From Bryobacterales bacterium (lineage in GTDB: Bacteria > Acidobacteriota > Terriglobia > Bryobacterales > Bryobacteraceae), in contig JADJWL010000006.1 of NCBI GenBank assembly GCA_016716385.1, forward strand, positions 124,001 through 188,000: 64,000 nt of DNA. The letters run 5' to 3'. Position 1 is the first letter of the stretch; each line of letters begins with the position of its first letter. The position numbers were made by a program, and so were the translations under genes. The notes below the pieces were generated by a model. It did not search any database, was not told where the DNA came from, and was given only the letters and a program-made list of their open reading frames with translations. Below, piece after piece: positions 42,498 to 51,165 of the stretch.

Positions 42498-43994
42498 CTA
42501 CTCTTCGAGGTTGCCGATGACGATCTCAACGCGGCGGTTCTTCGCGCGGCCCGCTGCTGTGGCGTTCGACGCAACCGGCCGGTCCTGGCCGAATCCGCGT
42601 GTGCGAATCAATTCGGCCGGCACTTGCGCTTCGATCAGGTAGCTGCGCACGGCGTCCGCGCGCTTCTCGGAGAGCGTCTGATTCAACGCCGCGGAACCGG
42701 TGCTGTCCGTGTGTCCTTCCACGCTGAGCGGGTAGTCGGACGCCACGAGCAGGACGCCCGCCACGCGGCTCAGCACTTCGCGAGCCTCCTGCCGCAGGGT
42801 GGCCTGTCCCGTGTCGAAGAGGATGTCCGGCAGGTTCACGATCAGTCCCCGCGCCGTGTCGGTGGTTTCGGCAACGCGGCTCAGAGCCGTCAGCATCCGC
42901 CGCCGCAGTTCCTCGGCCTCCTGGCGAGCCACCGCCGCATCGCGCTCCGCCATGGAGCGCAGGCGTTCAAGCTTCTGGGTCTCCTGGCGAGCCCTCTCCA
43001 TCAGGTCCTGCGCCTGACGCTGCTCGGTTTCCGCGACGCGGACCGCCTGCTCCGCTGCCTGTTTGGCTTCGAGCGCTTTCTGCTGTTCCAGGCGGGCTGC
43101 CTGGGCTTGCGTCCGCGCCTCGGCGGCCGCGGCATCGGCGGCGGCGCGCGCCCGGTTCGACTCTTCAATCGCCTGCCGCAAGCTATCCATCTCCTGGCGC
43201 TGTGCGGCCTCGGCGGCTTCGCGCGACCGCTTCTCCGCCAGTTCCTGCGCCTCGACGGCCAGCCGGACCGTATTGTGCCCAAGTTCGGAAAGCCGCTGCG
43301 TGGACGCTCCTTCGGCGAACGCGGCCACCGTGGCCGACAACGATTCGCTCGCCCGCCGCAATTCGTCCGCTGCCCACTGCTGCGCCCCGGCGCGCTCGGC
43401 GAGCGCGACGGCCATCATGGCCTGCTGCCGCTCGGCGCGCAGGTCGCCGCGCATCCGCTCTTCGCGGATCAGGCTTTCCTGGTCGTACTTGTATTCGCCC
43501 TCGAATCCTTTGTAGCGAACGCGCGAGGTGGTGACACGCCCCCGGATCAATCCGACTTCGGTATTCTCAAGGACAATCATCTGGCTCGGCCGCCTCACGA
43601 GGAAGTGCGGCTCGGCGGTCACGAACATGCCGAACGTCGATAGCGGCGTCGACACGCGCAGGTTCGCGCGATGCCCGTCCAATACCACTTCTCCGGCGTT
43701 GACAGCGACTCCCTCGGGCGAGACTGTCCAGAAAACATACGTGGCGAAGTCCCCGCCGAACAGCAAAGCCGGCTTCATATTCTGGAAGCGGACCTGGATT
43801 TCGGTCGCGCCCGGACGGCGCTGCACCCGCGCTTCCGCCTTGGCGTTGGGCAGGCGCATCGTGCCGGCCAGCGTGACGTTGACGTTCGATCCTTCCGGGT
43901 AGGAAACGGCGAGGCTCTCCCGCTCCGACAGTGGCGGGGGCTGCGCCGGCAGCAGGGCGGCGCCCAGCAGGACTCCTGCAAGAAGGCGGATCAT
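42498..43994 (-). CDS. OmpA-family outer-membrane protein with long coiled coil
   Basis: A 498-residue protein from ATG 43994 (signal MIRLLAGVLLGAALLPAQ). A beta-rich N-terminal part (25-160, FecR-like, with VSPEGVAVNAGEVVLDGHRANLRVSTPLSTFG) leads into a long Ala/Glu/Gln/Arg coiled coil (about 165-370). The C-terminal OmpA peptidoglycan-binding domain ends the protein, with LPDILFDTGQATL, VEGHTDSTGSAALNQTLSEKRADAVRSYL and RGFGQDRPVASNATAAGRAKNRRVEI. It probably tethers the outer membrane to peptidoglycan. Its start overlaps the Glu-Q-RS stop by one base. Confidence 0.9.
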   Translation of the reverse strand: MIRLLAGVLLGAALLPAQPPPLSERESLAVSYPEGSNVNVTLAGTMRLPNAKAEARVQRRPGATEIQVRFQNMKPALLFGGDFATYVFWTVSPEGVAVNAGEVVLDGHRANLRVSTPLSTFGMFVTAEPHFLVRRPSQMIVLENTEVGLIRGRVTTSRVRYKGFEGEYKYDQESLIREERMRGDLRAERQQAMMAVALAERAGAQQWAADELRRASESLSATVAAFAEGASTQRLSELGHNTVRLAVEAQELAEKRSREAAEAAQRQEMDSLRQAIEESNRARAAADAAAAEARTQAQAARLEQQKALEAKQAAEQAVRVAETEQRQAQDLMERARQETQKLERLRSMAERDAAVARQEAEELRRRMLTALSRVAETTDTARGLIVNLPDILFDTGQATLRQEAREVLSRVAGVLLVASDYPLSVEGHTDSTGSAALNQTLSEKRADAVRSYLIEAQVPAELIRTRGFGQDRPVASNATAAGRAKNRRVEIVIGNLEE

Positions 43995-44896
43995 CAGCGT
44001 TTCTCCGTTACGTGGCATTCATCTTGTTCAGACGCACCCAGGACAGCACAGGCTTCTTTCTTAACAATACTTGAGATATCCCATCGCGCCCGGGCCCAGG
44101 CAAGGACATCCCGTGGACCCGCCATTTCCAGACCCTCCGGCGGATCGAAACCCAGGAAGCGCAGCACCTCGCACAGCGTGGGACCTGCGCTGGCGGGATC
44201 GACCGGAGGCGCCCCCGTCTGTTTGCTCAGCTTTTCGCCCGCGGCGTTGGTGGCGACCGGTACGTGTGAATACCGGAGCCGGCGGAAACCGAGCAGGCGC
44301 TGCAGATAGATCTGCCGCGGTGTGGAGTCGAGCAAGTCGGCACCGCGGACCACATCGGTGATTCCCTGCGCCGCGTCGTCGACGACGACGGCCAGTTGGT
44401 AGGCGAACAGACCGTCGGCGCGGCGCAGAACGAAATCGCCCACTTCCCGGGAGAGATCCTGATGAACCCGCCCGCGGGCACGGTCCTCAAATGCGACGGC
44501 GGCGCCATCGACCCGCACCCGCCACGCCCGCGCTTCGCGGCCGGGAGGCACACCGTTGCGGCACGTGCCGGGATAGCGCCCTTCTGCCACCTCCTTCCGC
44601 GTACAAGCGCAGGCGAACACGAGCCCATCCCGGGCAAGGCGATCCAGCGCCGCGGCGTACGCCTCGCCCCGCTGGGATTGATACAGGACCGGGCCGTCCC
44701 ATTCCAGACCGAACGCTTCGAGCGTGCGCAGAATGACGTCCGCGGCTCCCGGCTGCTCGCGAGGCGGATCGAGGTCCTCCATCCGCACAAGCCATTCTCC
44801 GCCGGCCGCTTTGGCATCGAGGTAGCTCGCCACCGCGGCCACGATCGAGCCGAAATGCAGAGGACCCGTTGGGGACGGGGCGAAGCGGCCGCGCAC
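43994..44896 (-). CDS. gluQ: Glutamyl-Q tRNA(Asp) synthetase
   Basis: A 300-residue truncated glutamyl-tRNA synthetase paralogue (catalytic domain only). It attaches glutamate to the queuosine at position 34 of tRNA-Asp. Marks are the HIGH-like PSPTGPLHFGSIVAAVASYLDA, RMEDLDPPRE, the zinc-binding cysteines in FACACTRKEVAEGRYPGTCR, and the KMSKS-like GEKLSKQTGAPP. No anticodon-binding domain is present, as expected for the Glu-Q-RS class. The start GTG 44896 is inferred because family sequence begins VRGRFAPSPTG; it follows the PQQ-protein stop by 5 bp. The operon context with membrane proteins is not informative. Confidence 0.9.
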   Translation of the reverse strand: MRGRFAPSPTGPLHFGSIVAAVASYLDAKAAGGEWLVRMEDLDPPREQPGAADVILRTLEAFGLEWDGPVLYQSQRGEAYAAALDRLARDGLVFACACTRKEVAEGRYPGTCRNGVPPGREARAWRVRVDGAAVAFEDRARGRVHQDLSREVGDFVLRRADGLFAYQLAVVVDDAAQGITDVVRGADLLDSTPRQIYLQRLLGFRRLRYSHVPVATNAAGEKLSKQTGAPPVDPASAGPTLCEVLRFLGFDPPEGLEMAGPRDVLAWARARWDISSIVKKEACAVLGASEQDECHVTEKR

Positions 44897-44901
44897 GTCG
44901 C

Positions 44902-46419
44902 TCAGTTGGGGGCCACGCGGAAAGCGGCCATCTCCGTCGTGTTCCGCACGAGCAGCAGACCGCCGGCCAGCGCCGGATGATTCCACGTCTTGCCGTCCAC
45001 TCCCGGGAACCGCGCGACCTCCTGGTGGCCTTCCGGAGTCGCCTTCACGAGGACAACATCCCCGGTCTCGGTCGTGACAATCAGGTGTCCGGAGGCGAAC
45101 ACCAACTGGCCATAGCCGTACCGCCCGCCCTTCCACTTGAGTTCGCCCGTCGCCACGTCGATGCACGCCAGAATCGCTTCGTCGAGGCCGTAGACGTGCC
45201 CTTCGTGCAGGACCGAACTCGTAAACTTGTTCTTCATCCGGTTGTTCATCCAGACCTCGCGGACAGTGAATGCCTCGCCGGACGGCGTCAGTTCGACTAC
45301 TGCGGCGCCGTGGCCATAGCCCGACGAGATGAAGACGCGGTTCTCGCCCACGACAATCGGCTGCGACGCGTTGATGTCGTACTGCGTGCGCCAGGGATAC
45401 TCCCAAAGCAGACGGCCCTCTTCGACAGTCATGCCGAGCAGCCGTTCGCCCGTCACCAGCAGGATCTGGCGGCGCCCCGCGACCGTCGCCAGCATCGGCG
45501 ACGAATAGCCGGCCTTATCGTCGAGCGCCTTCCAGACGGGCTCACCGGTCAGGCGTTTGTAGGCGGCAACCGAAGCGCCGCGCGCCCCGGGGTGCACGAT
45601 CACCTTGTCGTCGACGATCAGCGGCGCGGCAGACATCGCCCACTGCAGGTTCCCGGCATTGGTTTCAGACAGCACATTGCGCCGCCAGTGCAGCTTGCCG
45701 GTCGCGGCGTCGAGGCAGCGGAACTCGCCCTCCGCGCCCATCACGTACAGGCGGCCTTCGTGCCACGTGGGTGTCGCGCGCGGTCCCGGGCCGCCAAGCG
45801 ATTCCGTGAAGTATGCATCCCAGGCCGAGATCCACAATTCGCGCCCGGTCTTCAGATCGTAAGCCGCCGCGACCTCCTGACGCCGACGCTGTTCGATCGT
45901 GTACGCGCGGCCATCCGCCACGACGAACGAGGCGTAGCCGCCGCCCACTGGATGGCGCCAGACGGCGTCTAGGCCGAGGTCGGGCCACCTGGTGAGGATG
46001 GGCATCTCTTCGTACCGGCCATCGCGGTTCGGACCGCGGAAATCGGTCCAGTAGTTGCGCGGCGGCGGCGCGGCGGCGGGTTCCGGATCCGGCTTGGCCG
46101 CCACCGGTTGGGCAGCCGTGACTGGCGGTTCGACCACCGGCGGCGGTTCCGCCTGTTGCACCGTTCGGTCCTGCTCGAGTTTGTCGTAGTGTTCCTCGCG
46201 GGATCCCATGGACAGCACGACATTCGACCCGCTGCCATCCAGTTCCCAGCGAATTCCGAGGGTCATCACGAGGACGGCCGCAAACCAGACCAGGGTGACC
46301 GCGGTCCCGGCCAGCTTGAGAAACAGGCCCGACGGCCGCAGCCACTGCAACACGATCCCCGCCGGCGGCACGACCACCGATGCCAGAAAGACACCCCACC
46401 CCGATCGCAGCCAGTTCAT
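44902..46419 (-). CDS. Membrane-anchored PQQ-like beta-propeller protein
   Basis: A 505-residue protein. Two N-terminal transmembrane helices (WGVFLASVVVPPAGIVLQWL and KLAGTAVTLVWFAAVLVMTLG) are followed by a Pro/Ala-rich linker (about 85-120) and an eight-bladed-type PQQ-like propeller. The latter has repeats such as AAYDLKTGRELW, FRCLDAATGKLHWRR, AAYKRLTGEPVWKALD and ACIDVATGELKWKG. True PQQ dehydrogenase residues are not evident, so it may be a scaffold or sensor. The FRGPNRDGRYEE segment is typical of secreted propellers in this phylum and planctomycetes. It heads an operon with gluQ and the OmpA gene. Confidence 0.85.
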   Translation of the reverse strand: MNWLRSGWGVFLASVVVPPAGIVLQWLRPSGLFLKLAGTAVTLVWFAAVLVMTLGIRWELDGSGSNVVLSMGSREEHYDKLEQDRTVQQAEPPPVVEPPVTAAQPVAAKPDPEPAAAPPPRNYWTDFRGPNRDGRYEEMPILTRWPDLGLDAVWRHPVGGGYASFVVADGRAYTIEQRRRQEVAAAYDLKTGRELWISAWDAYFTESLGGPGPRATPTWHEGRLYVMGAEGEFRCLDAATGKLHWRRNVLSETNAGNLQWAMSAAPLIVDDKVIVHPGARGASVAAYKRLTGEPVWKALDDKAGYSSPMLATVAGRRQILLVTGERLLGMTVEEGRLLWEYPWRTQYDINASQPIVVGENRVFISSGYGHGAAVVELTPSGEAFTVREVWMNNRMKNKFTSSVLHEGHVYGLDEAILACIDVATGELKWKGGRYGYGQLVFASGHLIVTTETGDVVLVKATPEGHQEVARFPGVDGKTWNHPALAGGLLLVRNTTEMAAFRVAPN

Positions 46420-46468
46420 AGGCGTAAAGGCTCCACTCCTCAGGGTAGCAAAGGGCGGAATTTGCGCC

Positions 46469-47557
46469 TCAGGTTTCCGGTGGAGCCGCGGCGGCGATCA
46501 TGCCGGGCGCCGTATAGTCGGTGGGCACGATCCGGTAGCGGTAGACCATACCGTGCTGCCCGACAAAGTACCCGTGCCGTGCATCCGGAAACGTGACCGC
46601 GCGAACCAGCGCAGAGACCCCCAACGGCCGCGAGGTGAAGTTCCTGCCGCCGTTGAACGAGTACCCCACTTGCCGGCCATTCTCGTTGACGCCAACCAGA
46701 ATTTTGCCTTGGCCGGCGGCGTAGTAGCTTCGCCACTGTGGAGGATTGACGGAGCCTGTCCACGTCGTCCCTCCATCCGCGGTCCAAAACGTCTGGCCAC
46801 TCGCCAGTAAGACCAGTCCCTGAGTGGCAGACCAGAAGTGGAGACTGTCGACGCGATGTCTGGTGCCGGGAATCATCGTCCGCTCCCAGGTCGCTCCGCC
46901 ATCCCCGGTCCGTGAGACCACGGCGGCCGACGTACCCATATTCAACGGAGCGCCGCCTCCCATAAAGCCTACCCTTGCGTCGAGGAACTGGGTTGCCCGC
47001 ATCAGACAGGTCAGCTTCCGGGGCAAACCGTCGACCGTCGCGTTCAGCCCGCAGGCCTCCCCGCGCACCCACGTGGTTCCCCCATCTTGGGTTCTGTTGA
47101 CGTGACTGACCGAGGTGGAGTCGTGGTTGTCTACGGCAAATCCGACCTGCGGATCCGTGAACCAGAGACCTCTGGACAGGCTGTGCATCTTTCCCAATTC
47201 CGCCCAGGTGCCGCCGTCGCGAGTCCCTACCAGCCGGGTACGTTCAGTCAACGCCCAGCCATGTTTCGCATCGAGGAAACGGATCTCGCTGAACCCCTCT
47301 TCGGTAGCCTCGGGATCTCCCCCGAGCTGGACTTGCCAACTCCTGCCGCCATCCGCGGTGAAGAGGATCGTTGATTTAGCCCCCGCCACCCAGCAGGTCT
47401 CCGGACCCGCGCAGGAAATGGCAGTCAGTTCGATGTCACGATCAAACGGGACAGGCTCCCAGATCGCCTTCCATTTCGGCGGAGGCGGTGCTTGTGCCGG
47501 CAGAGCGGCGACGCCGCATGCCAGCAGCGCGCCAAGAAACCACGCAGAGTGGAGCAT
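46469..47557 (-). CDS. Ycf48-like secreted beta-propeller protein
   Basis: A 362-residue secreted protein. ATG 47557 has an ideal AGGAGG six bases upstream and gives a signal peptide (MLHSAWFLGALLACGVAALPAQA). Repeats of the photosystem-II-stability/BNR type recur: GAKSTILFTADGGRSWQVQ, FLDAKHGWALTERTRLVGTRDGG, FTDPQVGFAV, RTQDGGTTWVRG, FLDARVGFMGGG, SGQTFWTADGGTTWTG. Ycf48-type propellers outside photosynthetic organisms are of unknown role. It is divergent from the third TonB receptor gene; the 146 bp between holds both promoters. Confidence 0.85.
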   Translation of the reverse strand: MLHSAWFLGALLACGVAALPAQAPPPPKWKAIWEPVPFDRDIELTAISCAGPETCWVAGAKSTILFTADGGRSWQVQLGGDPEATEEGFSEIRFLDAKHGWALTERTRLVGTRDGGTWAELGKMHSLSRGLWFTDPQVGFAVDNHDSTSVSHVNRTQDGGTTWVRGEACGLNATVDGLPRKLTCLMRATQFLDARVGFMGGGAPLNMGTSAAVVSRTGDGGATWERTMIPGTRHRVDSLHFWSATQGLVLLASGQTFWTADGGTTWTGSVNPPQWRSYYAAGQGKILVGVNENGRQVGYSFNGGRNFTSRPLGVSALVRAVTFPDARHGYFVGQHGMVYRYRIVPTDYTAPGMIAAAAPPET

Positions 47558-47703
47558 TGCTTGCCTCCTGTCACAACAGCCCGTGTGCGGGAGTGGACAG
47601 CCGCAAGTATACTCCCAGTGAGCCGAGATGCAAGTGGGAAATTGAAAGGTAGTTCCTGCCGGCGTCTTATAGTACTGAAACATCCATTCGCTATACTGCC
47701 GGT

Positions 47704-50355
47704 TTGGCACGCATCGTTCTCCTGTTCGTTTTCCTGATCGCTCCAGCCCTAGCCGCGGATTCAGGCAGCGTTCGCGACACCTCGGGACAGCCGGTGGCGG
47801 GTGCTCACGTGGCTGTCCTGACTCCGCAAGGCAGCCTCGTCGCCGAAACGGAGTCGGCGGCGGACGGGTCGTTTACCCTGCCCGGGCTTCCCGCCGGATC
47901 GCTGCAGGTGCGGGTCGAAGCACAGGGGTTCGCCCCGCGGACGACCAGCCTCGCCTCCCTCGACATCGTCCTCGACATCTCCGAGATCCGGTCTACCGTG
48001 ACCGTGACCGCACTTCGGGGCGCGGTCGACGACGTCAATGAGTCTGCCCGCGTCGCGGCCGTCCGCGAGCAGGAACTGCGCCAGCGTCCGACGCCGACCA
48101 TCGCCCAGGTCCTCGAGAATACGCCCGGCGTCCTTCTGCAGCAGACCACCTATGCACAAGCTTCACCGTTCCTGCGCGGTCTCACCGGATACCACGTGCT
48201 CAATCTCATCGACGGCGTCCGCTTCAACAACTCGACGTTCCGCTCCGGTCCGAACCAGTACCTGGCGTTCGTAGAGCCGACCCAGGCGCAGCGCGTCGAA
48301 GCCGTGCTCGGACCCGCCGGCGCGCAATACGGCAGCGACGCCATGGGCGGCGCGATCCAGGTCCTCACGCCGGATCCGCGCTTCGCTTCGGACCGCTGGG
48401 AGACGCACGGCGATCTTCAGGTGCAGGGCGCGAGCGCCGATGCGTCGGGCGGCGTCAATGGAAGCGTCGCGCTGGCGAACGCCACCACTTACTGGCTGAT
48501 CGGCGCCAGCCGCCGCCGGATGAACGATCTGCGCGCCGGAGGCGGCATCGATTCCCGCCATACCTTCCGCCGCCTGTTCGGCCTCGACACAACCCTCACC
48601 CGCGACCTTCTCGGATCCCGCCAGCAGGACACCGGCTTCGATCAATGGGGCGCGCAGACAAAGCTTGCGTTCCGCCTGCCCAGGCAGCAGAGTCTCACGC
48701 TGTGGTACCAGCGCGGCGCGCAGGACAACGTGCGCAACTACAAAGACCTCTGGGGCGGCCTCGGGCGTCTGCAATCGTCCTTCGCGCCGCAGGACCTGCA
48801 CTTCGGCTACGTCCGCTACGAAAAACTCGGAGTGGGCCTGCTGGATTCAGTCAGCGGCACCGTTTCCGTCAACTCGCAGGGGGACGGCTCCATCCGCCAG
48901 AACTTGCGCGCCACCGACACCGCGACGCACGACCGCAACCGGGTCACCTCGTGGGGCTATGCCGCACAGGCCACGACGCACATCGGCGCCGGTCACGCGC
49001 TGGTGTTCGGCGGTGAGTTCTTCCGCGAGCGGATCGACGCCCGCCGCTTCAACTTCAACCCGACCACCGGCGTCGCTGCCACGGCTCGGGCGCTGTATCC
49101 GAATGGGTCGATCTACACGCCCTCGGGAGTGTTTGTCCAGGACACGGCCCTGTGGCTCGGCGGACGGTTGCGCTGGACCGGGGGACTGCGTTGGACCCAT
49201 GTCGGATTCAGGACGCCGGAAGACCTCGCGCTTGGCGTGATCGATTCCTCGCAGTCCTTCCGCGACCTTACGTTCAACACCTCGCTTTCACTCCGGGCAA
49301 CGCGATGGATGTCGGTGTTCGGTGTGGTGGGCCGGGGCTTCCGCGCGCCGAACCTGAATGACCTGGGCGCGGTCGGGTTGAACGATCTCGGCTTTGAGAT
49401 TCCGGCATCGGACGCCTCGGCGGCCGGCGCGCTGCTCGCGGCCACGGCCGGTGAGAACGCGCTATCCAAGGGGCAGCCGCTCGGCGGGCTCGCGCCGGAA
49501 CGGCTGTTCAACTACGAAGCTGGAGTCCGGTTCCACGCCGGCCGCTTCTCAGCCCGGATCCAGGCCTACGATGCCGAGCTCTACGATCCGATCGTGCGCC
49601 GGACACTGTTGTTTCCCGCGGGCAACGTGCCGGCGCGCCTCGGAACGCTCGACGTGACGCCGATCGCGCCGACGCCGCAGCAACAGGCGCAGGGAGTGGT
49701 GACTGTGCGGACCGCGTTCGATTCGCGCGCCGTCAAGGCGTTCGTCAACGATGGCCGGGCGCGCTACTACGGCGGCGAAAGCCTGGTGGAGTATGCCTTC
49801 TCCTCGCGCTGGCGGCTGGAATCGGGTTACGCCTTCATCGCCGGGCGGGACCTGTTTCCGAACCGGCCCATCCGCCGCCTTCCGCCGCAGATGGGCCACC
49901 TCCGCCTTCGCCATACACCCACCGGGCGGCGACCGTGGCTGGAAGGCAGGCTTTCGTTCGCCGGACCGCAGTCGCGCCTGAGCGGGGGAGATCGCGACGA
50001 CGAGCGGATCGGCGGTGCGCGCAGCCGCAACGACATCGCGGCGTTCTTCAACGGCGCCCGCGTCGCTCCCTACATCCGGGACGGCGTCTTTACACCCACG
50101 GGCGAAACGCTGCGCCAGATCCAGGACCGGGTCCTGCCGGCCGGCATTGCTCCGACGGACGCGACGCGCGTCGCGCTCCACCTGGCGACCGCGGGATGGG
50201 CTGTGATCGACGTGCTTGGCGGCTATCCGCTGGCTGAGTCTGTCGACGCCCACTTCGGCGTCCTCAACCTGCTTGACCGGAACTACCGGCTCCACGGCTC
50301 CGGCCTCGACGCGCCCGGGATCAACGCGTTTCTCGGACTGCGCTGGCGTTTCTGA
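47704..50355 (+). CDS. TonB-dependent receptor
   Basis: An 883-residue outer-membrane receptor. Signal peptide (to LAAD, about 19), carboxypeptidase-regulatory-like domain (20-90: VRDTSGQPVAGAHVAVLTPQGSLVAETESAADGSFTLPGLPAGSLQVRVEAQGF), plug (about 110-230: QVLENTPGVLLQQTTYAQASPFLRGLTGYHVLNLIDGVRFNNSTFRSG, YGSDAMGGAIQVLTP), barrel (250-883) ending GLRWRF. The start is TTG 47704 with a TATAGT box 30 bp upstream. The ligand is unknown. Comparison with the other two receptors shows no His/Asp loop. Its neighbours are a Ycf48-like protein and a toxin-antitoxin pair. Confidence 0.9.
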   Translation: MARIVLLFVFLIAPALAADSGSVRDTSGQPVAGAHVAVLTPQGSLVAETESAADGSFTLPGLPAGSLQVRVEAQGFAPRTTSLASLDIVLDISEIRSTVTVTALRGAVDDVNESARVAAVREQELRQRPTPTIAQVLENTPGVLLQQTTYAQASPFLRGLTGYHVLNLIDGVRFNNSTFRSGPNQYLAFVEPTQAQRVEAVLGPAGAQYGSDAMGGAIQVLTPDPRFASDRWETHGDLQVQGASADASGGVNGSVALANATTYWLIGASRRRMNDLRAGGGIDSRHTFRRLFGLDTTLTRDLLGSRQQDTGFDQWGAQTKLAFRLPRQQSLTLWYQRGAQDNVRNYKDLWGGLGRLQSSFAPQDLHFGYVRYEKLGVGLLDSVSGTVSVNSQGDGSIRQNLRATDTATHDRNRVTSWGYAAQATTHIGAGHALVFGGEFFRERIDARRFNFNPTTGVAATARALYPNGSIYTPSGVFVQDTALWLGGRLRWTGGLRWTHVGFRTPEDLALGVIDSSQSFRDLTFNTSLSLRATRWMSVFGVVGRGFRAPNLNDLGAVGLNDLGFEIPASDASAAGALLAATAGENALSKGQPLGGLAPERLFNYEAGVRFHAGRFSARIQAYDAELYDPIVRRTLLFPAGNVPARLGTLDVTPIAPTPQQQAQGVVTVRTAFDSRAVKAFVNDGRARYYGGESLVEYAFSSRWRLESGYAFIAGRDLFPNRPIRRLPPQMGHLRLRHTPTGRRPWLEGRLSFAGPQSRLSGGDRDDERIGGARSRNDIAAFFNGARVAPYIRDGVFTPTGETLRQIQDRVLPAGIAPTDATRVALHLATAGWAVIDVLGGYPLAESVDAHFGVLNLLDRNYRLHGSGLDAPGINAFLGLRWRF

Positions 50356-50363
50356 ACCAGGCC

Positions 50364-50795
50364 TTATCGCGCTTCGAGAAACGGATTCACCACGCGGACG
50401 GTCCCATAGAGCCGGTCGTGCTGGAGGTCCTCTGTGAGGATCTCGCTCAGGCCGTAATGCTCCGCGTACGCCCAGAGGTGGGCGTCGAACCAATTCAGTT
50501 GGTACGCTGCCGAGGCTCGCATCGCATTCCGCAGGATAGCCTCGTTCGGATAGAGGACGGTGAATTGATATAAGAATTCTTCCGCTTCGCGGAAGGCTTC
50601 AGCGTGCTGAAGTATACGGTGGCCGCGAATCGGCCGCGTAGCAGCAGCGACGAATTCGATGATTGCCTGATGCGGCAGGCGCAACGAATCCTCGAGGATC
50701 CCACGCCTCAAGAGTGTGGTAGCAATCTCTTGTTTAGCCGGGAACCGGAGGTCAAACCGGTACACGAGAACGTTCGTGTCAACGAGTGCTGCCAC
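50364..50795 (-). CDS. PIN-domain RNase toxin, VapC-like
   Basis: A 143-residue PIN-domain protein with the acidic residues in LVDTNVLVYRFD (near position 5), the Glu in QAIIEFVAAATRP, and the Asp pair in NWFDAHLWAYAEHYGLSEILTEDL plus the terminal GTVRVVNPF. VapC toxins cut tRNA or rRNA. The start GTG 50795 is chosen because it gives the short leader MAALVDTN typical of PIN toxins; a longer GTG at 50831 is possible. It overlaps the upstream antitoxin gene by 17 bp, the usual vapBC arrangement. Target is unknown. Confidence 0.85.
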   Translation of the reverse strand: MAALVDTNVLVYRFDLRFPAKQEIATTLLRRGILEDSLRLPHQAIIEFVAAATRPIRGHRILQHAEAFREAEEFLYQFTVLYPNEAILRNAMRASAAYQLNWFDAHLWAYAEHYGLSEILTEDLQHDRLYGTVRVVNPFLEAR

Positions 50796-51060
50796 GCGTG
50801 TAGAGATCCTCCCGTTTCCAGCCACGGCCACGTGGCTTCGCGGAGCTCAGTGACCTTCGTCGGCGGTGACGCTCTGTCGCCTGGTCAAATGAGCGGACAC
50901 GAGCTTCTGTGTCACGCGAGCTGGCAGCAAGGCCGGACGGAACGACGCGGATCACATCGCCCGCGGCGGCCCAACCGATCTCATCGCCGGGGCGGATCCC
51001 GTACTGCTCGGCGATTACCTTGGGAACGGTAACCTGATATTTGGATGTGACTTTCGCCAT
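50779..51060 (-). CDS. AbrB/SpoVT-type antitoxin of the VapB class
   Basis: A 93-residue protein starting MAKVTSKYQVTVPKVIAEQYGIRPGDEIGWAAAGDVIRVVP, the swapped-hairpin AbrB/SpoVT DNA-binding domain. The Arg/Ser-rich C-terminus (RSFDQATERHRRRRSLSSAKPRGRGWKREDLYTRGSTR) should wrap the toxin. In family knowledge the antitoxin binds its promoter and represses the pair. A short inverted repeat lies just upstream. The gene is preceded by AGGA/GGAAG, and overlaps the toxin by 17 bp. Confidence 0.85.
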   Translation of the reverse strand: MAKVTSKYQVTVPKVIAEQYGIRPGDEIGWAAAGDVIRVVPSGLAASSRDTEARVRSFDQATERHRRRRSLSSAKPRGRGWKREDLYTRGSTR

Positions 51061-51067
51061 ACTTCCT

Positions 51068-51087
51068 GTCCTTACTGTAGCAAGGAC
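51068..51087 (-). promoter_or_regulatory. Inverted repeat before the toxin-antitoxin pair
   Basis: GTCCTT (51068-51073) and AAGGAC (51082-51087) are a 6-bp inverted repeat separated by 8 bases, located 8 bp before the antitoxin start. A third TCCTTAC copy lies at 51092-51098. It is a plausible site for autoregulation by the antitoxin. Inferred from position only. Confidence 0.45.
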
Positions 51088-51165
51088 GAGATCCTTACTA
51101 AGCCGGTAGTGTTTCAGTCTGTTGTCCGCACCGCCAGCTCGCTGCCGCACGGGTACACTTGGCGT

